A stretch of 64,000 nt of DNA from an uncultured Acetatifactor sp. (GTDB taxonomy: Bacteria > Bacillota > Clostridia > Lachnospirales > Lachnospiraceae): contig CAJTOJ010000012.1 in assembly GCA_910577665.1 (NCBI GenBank), positions 1 to 64,000 of the forward strand. Reading direction: 5' to 3'. Made by a program: the position numbers and the translations under genes. Below, one piece after another: positions 54,288 through 60,103 of the stretch. Every line of letters begins with the position of its first letter. Position 1 is the first letter of the stretch. The notes under the pieces are model-generated. The model was given only the letters and a program-made list of their open reading frames with translations. It did not search any database and was not told the DNA's origin.

Positions 54288-55184
54288 TCAAGTTTTCCCA
54301 TAGTGGAGCATGTCCAGGTGGGAGATACAGCCGCGGGAAGCAAGGATTTCATAGGCAAAGTGCAGGTAACGCCTGGTGGTCTCCACATCCTCATGCCCCA
54401 TAAGGTACATAAGGCGGTATATGTCAATACTGCCGTTTGTCTCGTACTGGTCAATGCAGTAGTTCGTTGCAAAGTTGTGCCGGAGCCTGTGGGAAGACAG
54501 GTCAAAGGGCAGGGTGGCGGCCAGGCGGCTGACCATGAGTTTAACGGAATTACTGGAAAGGGGCTTCCCCTGGCGGGTGACAAAGAGGAAATCCGAACGG
54601 AACGGGCAGGCATCCAGGTAGGCCTGCATGTATTCCGCGGCCAGGCGGCCAATGGGGACAGTGCGTTCCTTGCTTCCCTTGCCGGAAACGACCATGCGGC
54701 GGTCAGAAAGGGAAAGGCCGCGGTGCCGGATGGAACAGACTTCAGACTGACGAATGCCGCTGTCATACATAAGGGCAATGATGCACCTGTTACGGGAAGC
54801 CAGCCATCCCGGTTCTGCCTTTACGGCATCAAATATCATGGCAACCTCGGAATCCGTGTAAATACGTACTTCCTTCTTGGGGGAACGGGGAACCTTGATT
54901 TTCCGGGAGACATAGGAAGCGCCGTATTCACCCTCACACCACTTAAGGAATATCTTGAAATGCCTTATGTAGGTTGCGCGGGAAGAGCGGCTTAGGGGAC
55001 GTTCCAGGACGGAAGCAAGGTAGCCGTTAACATCTCCCTGGGAGACCGTGGAAAAGTCCCGGCTGGCACCTGCAAAGGCCAGGAAGGGGTAAACAAAGTC
55101 CTGGTAGTCCTTCACGGACTTGGGGGACAGGTCAGCCAGGCGGCGGGAAAGTATGAAGTTTTCATAGGCTTCCTGTAATGTCAT
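54288..55184 (-). CDS. int: Tyrosine recombinase / integrase of the element
   Basis: 298 residues from the ATG at 55184 (GAGAGG upstream); the longer open frame to 55442 runs inside rep and is rejected. The N-terminal SAM-like core-binding domain (about 1-95) precedes the catalytic domain with Arg135 (DSGIRQSE), His222/Arg225 (HRLRHNFAT), His254 (LMGHEDVETT) and nucleophile Tyr263 (RRYLHF). It would integrate the circle into tRNA-Lys and, perhaps with the RHH protein, excise it. Its start is 13 bases after rep stops, so rep and int form one unit. Confidence 0.94.
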   Translation of the reverse strand: MTLQEAYENFILSRRLADLSPKSVKDYQDFVYPFLAFAGASRDFSTVSQGDVNGYLASVLERPLSRSSRATYIRHFKIFLKWCEGEYGASYVSRKIKVPRSPKKEVRIYTDSEVAMIFDAVKAEPGWLASRNRCIIALMYDSGIRQSEVCSIRHRGLSLSDRRMVVSGKGSKERTVPIGRLAAEYMQAYLDACPFRSDFLFVTRQGKPLSSNSVKLMVSRLAATLPFDLSSHRLRHNFATNYCIDQYETNGSIDIYRLMYLMGHEDVETTRRYLHFAYEILASRGCISHLDMLHYGKT

Positions 55185-55197
55185 GAAAAAATACCTC

Positions 55198-56292
55198 TCA
55201 GATATCAAGTTTACACTGGAACGGGGATTCAACGCCCTGGGGGAGCGGGGCAAAGGTGTCATTGCCGGAGCGGGCAGCCTGGAACACAAGGTCGGCATAA
55301 TCCCGGTAATTGGACATGGGGAGGGAATACTGGTGAAACCCCTTTTCATCCTTCCAGTGGTATACAACCGTGTGGATACGACGGCGAAGCTGTTCAAATG
55401 TATCAACTGTACGCTCAAAAGAATCCTGCACATTGACGGCATAAATCATTTCCGGGGCCTTGACACTGGTAATATGCACCTCATTCCAGACCGTGGAGAC
55501 ATTGGAAAAACGGGCATGTTCCTCATGGACATACACATCAAGCAGGGTAAGGAGACGGGAATAGGGGAACTGGCCGCGGTATTCATCCATGAAAAGGACG
55601 GGTTCGCACATGTAGTTGTCAAAACAGCCATTGTCATAGTCTGTCATGAAATACAGGGAACTGTCCCCGCGTTCCTCGCGAATCTGGCGGGCAACATAGG
55701 ACTTGCCAGAGCCGGATTCCCCAACATGCCAGACAACCTTTACATCACGCTGAAAGGGAACGGAACTTATCCGCAAGGCGCGGAAGTGGGAAACGATCTG
55801 TTTTTCATAAATGCGGTAACGAAGGGATATGTTCATGATTTCCGGAGGGGTCTTACCAGCTTCAAGCAGTTCCTGTATGACCTCAAGGTCGCGTCTTTTG
55901 CCCTGGCGTCCCTTGATTTCACCATGCTGGATCCTGGCAAGGATCTGTTCACCTTTCTCCTCAAAGGAACCGCGCTTGTAAATATAGTCTTCAGCCTGCT
56001 GCTTGGTACCTTTTGTGGCTTCAAAATGCATGCCAGGGGCGTAACTGTCCTTGATGGCGCGGAAGCGCATGGGCTTTTCGTCCTCAAGTACCATATGGAC
56101 ATGATGGTTGCCGTCAGCAGACACACAGTAAACCCAGGCACCTGTCCGGGTAGGGTGTTCATTGATCCATTCATCACGGAGCCTGTCCAGGATTTCCTCC
56201 GGGGTTCCAGCATAGCCATGTTCCGATGGATGATTAAACACACAGAACCAGCTTCTGCTTACGCTGTCTTTTGCATCATTTTTTTCCTGCAT
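55198..56292 (-). CDS. rep: CRESS-type replication initiator Rep (HUH endonuclease + SF3 helicase)
   Basis: 364 residues. HUH nuclease: motif I SWFCVFNHP (14-22), motif II HHVHMVLE (His64 and His66), motif III YIYK with Tyr103 as nicking Tyr and Lys106. Superfamily 3 helicase: Walker A GESGSGKS (191-198), Walker B VLFMDEYRG (Asp236-Glu237), motif C VHITSVKAPE (about 262-271), then an Arg-finger-like QLRRRI (about 291-296). This nuclease-helicase fusion is the hallmark of circovirus, geminivirus and bacterial CRESS-plasmid Reps. It should nick the TAGTATTAC loop 158 bases upstream and start rolling-circle replication. Ribosome site GGAGGT is good. Confidence 0.93.
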   Translation of the reverse strand: MQEKNDAKDSVSRSWFCVFNHPSEHGYAGTPEEILDRLRDEWINEHPTRTGAWVYCVSADGNHHVHMVLEDEKPMRFRAIKDSYAPGMHFEATKGTKQQAEDYIYKRGSFEEKGEQILARIQHGEIKGRQGKRRDLEVIQELLEAGKTPPEIMNISLRYRIYEKQIVSHFRALRISSVPFQRDVKVVWHVGESGSGKSYVARQIREERGDSSLYFMTDYDNGCFDNYMCEPVLFMDEYRGQFPYSRLLTLLDVYVHEEHARFSNVSTVWNEVHITSVKAPEMIYAVNVQDSFERTVDTFEQLRRRIHTVVYHWKDEKGFHQYSLPMSNYRDYADLVFQAARSGNDTFAPLPQGVESPFQCKLDI

Positions 56293-56355
56293 AAAATACC
56301 TCCGAACATTATTGCGTGTCTGTATGACACAGACATATGTCTCTGTATTGCAGAA

Positions 56356-56450
56356 TGTAACAAAGTTAAGGGCATTTGTAACAAGGTCTGTTACGCTCAG
56401 AAACCCAGGAAATTCAAGGGCTTAAGGGCAGTTTGTAACGTGTAACGAAG
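56356..56450. repeat. Iterons beside the Rep origin
   Basis: Four copies of TGTAAC followed by A/G-rich bases: TGTAACAAAG (56356-56365), TGTAACAAGG (56377-56386), TGTAACG (56434-56440) and TGTAACGAAG (56441-56450), the last touching the hairpin. Two share a longer context, TTAAGGGCATTTGTAAC and TTAAGGGCAGTTTGTAAC. Iterons next to the stem-loop are the Rep-binding sites in CRESS replicons. Confidence 0.78.
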
Positions 56451-56481
56451 TGGCCAAAGGGTAATACTAGCCTTTGGCCAC
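56450..56481 (-). other. Replication origin stem-loop with TAGTATTAC nonanucleotide
   Basis: Perfect 11-bp stem: GTGGCCAAAGG (56450-56460) and CCTTTGGCCAC (56471-56481). The 10-base loop on the minus strand reads CTAGTATTAC, containing TAGTATTAC (56461-56469), the nonanucleotide of nanoviruses and several circoviruses, nicked between the seventh and eighth base in those viruses. It lies on the same strand as rep, 158 bases upstream of its start. Confidence 0.9.
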
Positions 56482-56499
56482 GTAGATTCCCGCACGGTT

Positions 56500-56703
56500 T
56501 TACGAATGCAGGGGAAATTCCGTACAGCACCCGGCAAGTCCCAGGAGGCTGTCAGCGACTGCCTGGAGGGCAGGGACGTCAGCAGGGGCAAGGGAGCCGT
56601 CCAGAAGCCAGGCATCCATGGCGGCACTGCACCTTGAGGGGGCATCCTGGCCGAAAGCCCTGCATATGTCTATGAGTTCCATTAACTGTCTGAACTTGAT
56701 CAT
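56500..56703 (-). CDS. Small acidic protein of the element, 67 residues
   Basis: MIKFRQLMELIDICRAFG... helical, leucine/alanine-rich, with several Cys. GCGAGGT lies eight bases before the ATG, a modest ribosome site, and codon use looks natural. It lies on the rep strand just upstream of the origin, under the promoter at 56796-56824. Unknown family; a copy-control or accessory role is possible. Confidence 0.55.
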   Translation of the reverse strand: MIKFRQLMELIDICRAFGQDAPSRCSAAMDAWLLDGSLAPADVPALQAVADSLLGLAGCCTEFPLHS

Positions 56704-57019
56704 GTGGGTACCTCGCTTTCCTGTGGTGGCCGTACAGTCCGGCCTGGTTACTGGTTTGCCGTGAATTACACGGTGGAAGTTGACGTTATTTTGCGAAAAT
56801 ACTCTTAAGTGTTGCTATAGTCAAGTAGGGGAACGGGAAATGCCGCTGTGGGAACGTAGGGGGCGCCATACAGCCGGAAAGAAAGGGGTGGTGTAGTGCT
56901 ATAGCCGGAAGGGGCAGGAATGGCCGTACGGGGCTTATACGCGCTTGCAGGGATGGTACCTTGCAGGAACCCCCGCGCTACCGCTTGCGGGGGCCCCTGC
57001 TTTCCTCCCCCTCTCCGCG
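56704..57019. other. Element region with leftward promoter
   Basis: About 315 bases without a gene. It holds the TTGACT/TATTTT promoter and two related words, TGCTATAGTCAAGTAGGGG and TGCTATAGCCGGAAGGGG, about 85 bases apart, which may be regulator sites. Confidence 0.45.
56796..56824 (-). promoter_or_regulatory. Leftward promoter for the small gene and rep
   Basis: Minus strand: -35 TTGACT (56819-56824), -10 TATTTT (56796-56801), 17-bp spacer. Transcripts would cross the small 67-residue gene and the origin hairpin into rep and int. Confidence 0.55.
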
Positions 57020-57244
57020 CTACACCACGGCAGTGCCGGTGAGGGCGGCCAGGCGTAGGACGCATTCATCACGGAAGAGTTCTTCCAGTTCAACAACGAA
57101 GTCACACAGGCAACTTTCCATACAGTCCGGGTTGTCAGTGAGCCGGGAAAACATAAGGGTTTCACTCACAAGCTTGGAATCAGAATAGTGCTCATGAACC
57201 CACTTACGGTATTCCTGTTTCTGGTCTTCCAAAAAAATAAACAT
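57020..57244 (-). CDS. Unknown 74-residue protein of the element
   Basis: From the ATG at 57244, nine bases after AGGAGG (57254-57259). The GTG at 57250 is too close to the ribosome site. Charged and helical: FLEDQKQEYRKWVHEHYSD, then LVSETLMFSRLTDNPDC and ELEELFRDECVLRLAAL. A diverged copy is fused to an integrase piece in the remnant at 58335-58697, showing that this gene belongs to the element family. The upstream palindrome implies control by the XRE protein. Confidence 0.65.
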   Translation of the reverse strand: MFIFLEDQKQEYRKWVHEHYSDSKLVSETLMFSRLTDNPDCMESCLCDFVVELEELFRDECVLRLAALTGTAVV

Positions 57245-57276
57245 TAACACATACCTCCTGTAAACAAAATATTATC

Positions 57277-57301
57277 TTTTGGGAACATAATGTTCCCAAA
57301 A
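57277..57301. promoter_or_regulatory. 12-1-12 perfect palindrome, probable XRE operator
   Basis: TTTTGGGAACAT (57277-57288), one central base, ATGTTCCCAAAA (57290-57301). It lies between the divergent leftward genes and the XRE regulator, at about the -35 of the leftward gene. TTTCCAAAAGGA near 57340 may be a weaker second site. Confidence 0.7.
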
Positions 57302-57363
57302 AATACATTATCATAGCTGTTTCCATATGTCAACAAAAAGTTTCCAAAAGGACACATTTTCAA

Positions 57364-57392
57364 TTGATAGAAATATAAAAAACTGCTATAAT
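57364..57392 (+). promoter_or_regulatory. Promoter of the XRE regulator
   Basis: -35 TTGATA (57364-57369) and -10 TATAAT (57387-57392), 17-bp spacer, 27 bases before the ATG. Confidence 0.75.
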
Positions 57393-57418
57393 AACGAGTG
57401 AAGAGGAGGAAAAAGCAG

Positions 57419-57760
57419 ATGATAACATATTACAAATTATTCGACATGCTAAACAGAATGGGAATGAAAAAATCAGATTTAAGAGCCATATTATCACCAA
57501 AAACAATTGCAAAACTAACAAAAAGAGAACCTATAAGCGGAAATGCAATAGAAAAAATATGTGAATATCTAAATTGCCAACCAGGCGACATAATGGAATA
57601 TACCGTAAAAGGAACAGATGCTACAACAGGAAAAGAAATTGAAATAGCAGACCACAGATTAACAAGCCAGGAACCTTTTGAACCAGATGAAGAAATTAAT
57701 GTATATCCTGGAGACAAAGAATGGCCATATGAGCAAGGATATAAAAACCGCATTTTATAA
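57419..57760 (+). CDS. XRE/Cro-C1-type regulator of the element
   Basis: 113 residues, ATG at 57419 with GAGGAGGA upstream. N-terminal helix-turn-helix: YYKLFDMLNRMGMKKSDLRAILSPKTIAKLTKREPISGNAIEKICEYLNCQPGDIMEY, the short HTH_26 type. A C-terminal acidic tail follows (EEINVYPGDKEWPYEQGYKN). The gene is more AT-rich than the rest of the element. It likely binds the palindrome at 57277-57301 and represses the leftward rep-side genes, as in a plasmid or prophage switch. Confidence 0.88.
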   Translation: MITYYKLFDMLNRMGMKKSDLRAILSPKTIAKLTKREPISGNAIEKICEYLNCQPGDIMEYTVKGTDATTGKEIEIADHRLTSQEPFEPDEEINVYPGDKEWPYEQGYKNRIL

Positions 57761-57875
57761 ATCGTGTTCAAGATATGCAAACAGTCACGGACGCCAGCGC
57801 CGTAATAACCTTGAAAATGTTGAACCTTGAGCCGGATGTGGCAAGTAAATCCAGGATGCAGAAAGGAGAAAAATT

Positions 57876-58043
57876 ATGTTGGAGGTAATGGAAGATATGG
57901 CAATCAGCGAAAAAGAATTAAAGCTATTATTGAACTTTGTGAAGGACAACCTACAGGAAGCAAAGGAAACAAAAGATGAAGATAACAGAAACAGGCAGAT
58001 TGATAAAACATTGGCGCATATCCAGCAATATCTTGAGGACTAA
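57876..58043 (+). CDS. Small helical protein of the element, 55 residues
   Basis: MLEVMEDMAISEKELKLL... a two-helix, highly charged protein ending HIQQYLED. AAAGGAG stands nine bases before the ATG. It follows the XRE gene by 115 bases and precedes a double hairpin terminator. Family unknown; similar short proteins occur in Firmicutes mobile elements. Confidence 0.6.
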   Translation: MLEVMEDMAISEKELKLLLNFVKDNLQEAKETKDEDNRNRQIDKTLAHIQQYLED

Positions 58044-58047
58044 AAAA

Positions 58048-58116
58048 ATAAAGTGGAATCTTGCCGCCACTTTATCTGTCTGACACCCCGCGGCTACCTG
58101 GCCGCGGGGTTCTTTC
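58048..58116 (+). terminator. Double hairpin terminator at the right of the element
   Basis: ATAAAGTGG (58048-58056) with CCACTTTAT (58067-58075), then CCCCGCGGC (58086-58094) with GCCGCGGGG (58101-58109) followed by TTCTTTCTG. It ends the rightward transcript before attR. Confidence 0.8.
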
Positions 58117-58199
58117 TGTTCCTGTCCATGCACTCAGCATGTGCCACCTGCTGGCACCAGCGGGCACGGGAAGGGGAGGGAAACCGCACAGGCCGGGTA

Positions 58200-58288
58200 A
58201 CTCTTAATCAGGGTGTCCAGGGTTCGAGCCCCTGGCGGTGCATGAAGAGTCTTGGAGCCTGCATTCATGCGGGTTTCGGGGCTTTTTT
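58200..58288 (+). other. attR, right direct repeat of the element
   Basis: 89 bases identical to 53136-53224: the 3' part of tRNA-Lys from the anticodon onward plus the terminator. There is no 5' half, so it is not a working tRNA gene. Confidence 0.93.
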
Positions 58289-58697
58289 ATTGCCCTGGGG
58301 AAGGAAGTGCCGGAAAAAATCAGATTTTCCGGGGCTATAGGATTCCATGTGCGGAAGCAAGGTAGCCGTTGACATCTCCCTGGGAGACCATGAAAAAGGC
58401 CCGGCTGGCACCTGCAAAGGCCAGGAAGGGGGAAACAAAGTCCTGGTAGTCCTTCACGGACTTGGGGGACAGGTCAGCCAGACGGATGACGCATTCGTCA
58501 CGGAAGAGCTCTTTCGGTTTGAAAGCAAAGTCACACAGGACACTTTTCACACAGTCCGGGTTGTCAGTGAGCCGGGCAAACATGAGGGTTTCACTCACAA
58601 GCTGGGAATCAGAGAAGAGTTCACGTGTCCACTTGCGGAATTCCGGCTCTTCCGGTGCTGGTAGCATATGCTTGGCGCCATGCACATTAATGGGCAT
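58289..58697 (-). pseudogene. Remnant of a second related element (chimeric open frame)
   Basis: Directly after attR the sequence resembles the left end of the intact element (GGAAAAAATCAGATTTTCC, as at 53245). It jumps to a diverged copy of the integrase 5' region (LADLSPKSVKDYQDF, then SQGDVNGYLAS) and then to the 74-residue gene (LVSETLMFARLTDNPDC, FRDECVIRLA). All are collinear with the intact element but with two internal deletions. The open frame of 120 residues (58335-58697) is an accident of the fusion. Confidence 0.85.
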
Positions 58698-59598
58698 TGC
58701 TTTGCAGCGGAGAAGCTGGGTTCAATTTGGCACAGAAGGCAAAATAACCGTGTCCGGTGTTAAATAAGAGACTGTAGTCAAAAATATCTGAATAGAGTAT
58801 TTTTACGAATTGTTCACTTGTCATGATATGGCTGCTTTCCAGGCGATATTGCGAGGACAGATGACAATGTATGCCAAGTTGTTCCGCAATCCGCAAGGCT
58901 AGTTCCCTCCCCGCGTTCATGACCAACTTATCCATTTTGTTCAGCGGAATATCCAGCATGGCGCTGACAGCCCGCAGCACCAGGCTTTTTTCCAGAACCA
59001 TGAAAATCCGTATCTTTTTTTGGGCTGTCGAAAGATATGTCAATTGGATGATCAGGCTGGTTCCGAAATCTTCCCCAGCATAATGTTCACTCACAATTTC
59101 TGTCTGTAGTCTGAAAATTTCCTGTATAGTAACAATTAAGGCATTTTCCAAGGCATCCATATCAGCTCCGGCATTGTCTGTTTTCCACCTGTTTGCAATT
59201 TTACCTGTGATAGCCCGGTCCTCGATCAGTATGTGAGCGGTAAGCCATCCAAGGCAGATGCCGAGGAAGTGCTGGATAGATTCCTGTGAGTAGTTGGATT
59301 CGGCGAGTTCTTTTTCCAGTGCAGGAAGTGTTTTATACCGCATGTCATCATGCAGACGTTTGTGTATCTCATATCCTTTGTAGCCTATGGACTGCATGTA
59401 AGTCTCTTCATCGGTAAAATGTTCGATGGCATAGTTTTTAAAGTATTTGATGCCTTCGGCACATGCCCAGTGTCCATTATTTTCTTCCCTGCTCAGATGG
59501 GTTAGTCTGCGCACGATTGAAAAAAGCTTTCGGTGTGCATCATCGACAGATTCAACTCCGATGTTAAAATGTTTGTTCCATTCCGTTTCCTTAAGCAT
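58687..59598 (-). CDS. Bacteriohemerythrin fused to a CheX-like domain
   Basis: 303 residues. N-terminal hemerythrin (about 1-130) with di-iron ligands in SVDDAHRKLF, HFTDEETYM, HKRLHDDM and WLTAHILIEDR, a likely O2 sensor or carrier. The C-terminal about 150 residues resemble CheX-type phosphatase or sensor domains (LVLRAVSAMLDIPLNKMDKLVMNAGRELALRIAEQLG). In anaerobes such fusions may link oxygen sensing to signalling. The last codons touch the element remnant, so the natural C-terminus may have been altered. Confidence 0.85.
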   Translation of the reverse strand: MLKETEWNKHFNIGVESVDDAHRKLFSIVRRLTHLSREENNGHWACAEGIKYFKNYAIEHFTDEETYMQSIGYKGYEIHKRLHDDMRYKTLPALEKELAESNYSQESIQHFLGICLGWLTAHILIEDRAITGKIANRWKTDNAGADMDALENALIVTIQEIFRLQTEIVSEHYAGEDFGTSLIIQLTYLSTAQKKIRIFMVLEKSLVLRAVSAMLDIPLNKMDKLVMNAGRELALRIAEQLGIHCHLSSQYRLESSHIMTSEQFVKILYSDIFDYSLLFNTGHGYFAFCAKLNPASPLQSNAH

Positions 59599-60103
59599 GG
59601 CTCTCCTTGCTCAGATAGGGGATATCCCGTAGCTGATATTTATGAAATCCACGATTGGCTATGACACGAAGTACCGGGCGGGCAGCATTGGTGGTTTCCT
59701 GGGTTCATGTAAATGCTTCCATGTGGTGACGGGATTTCAAGATAGTTTTGTTAATAGGATATGTCGAAAAGGTGAACTGCGTGTCAAATTTTGAGATTAG
59801 ATTCTAAAGCCTGGCCGGGATGTAAACCGGTTATTGGCATCTGCAATTACATAAGAGATACATGACATTTACAAAAATGGATGAGGCATACGTTATATAA
59901 TGGAAAAGGTATAATATATATACAAAAAAGGAATCCAGTAAAAACGTGATATATTCATTGGATAAATGTTACAAAACGCACATTAATGATTCAGTATAAA
60001 TTTACAAAATGTATACATATGAAAAGTTTATATTGAAATACGTAAACCAAATGATATAATTGAAATGTAAAAAGTCATATATAAATTTGGAGGGTTGCAT
60101 TAT
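59599..60103 (+). promoter_or_regulatory. AT-rich intergenic region with sugar ABC promoter
   Basis: About 500 bases without a gene. A good promoter is TTGAAA (60033-60038) with TATAAT (60055-60060), 16-bp spacer, 43 bases before the start codon. No operator is clear. Confidence 0.6.

Larger units (their letters stand above)
53136..58288. mobile_element. tRNA-Lys-integrated element with CRESS-type Rep and integrase
   Basis: A 5,064-bp unit (repeat-to-repeat) bounded by 89-bp identical att sites. On the minus strand, from right to left: an unknown 74-residue protein, a 67-residue protein, a replication origin hairpin, rep, integrase and a ribbon-helix-helix protein. On the plus strand: an XRE regulator and a 55-residue protein with a terminator. 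It has no capsid, relaxase or conjugation genes, so it looks like an integrative plasmid replicating by rolling circle after excision. CRESS-type Reps are known in bacterial plasmids; this arrangement fits that class. Confidence 0.9.

Noticed and set aside
54288..55442. Longer integrase reading from 55442
   Set aside because: The extra 86 codons lie inside rep in another frame; the ATG at 55184 has a ribosome site and starts the normal core-binding domain.
55183..56445. 420-residue plus-strand open frame
   Set aside because: Exact antisense shadow of rep, which has all catalytic motifs and a ribosome site.
58200..58272. Second tRNA-Lys gene
   Set aside because: Only the 3' half from the anticodon stem is present; the 5' half is element sequence. 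It is an attachment-site duplication.
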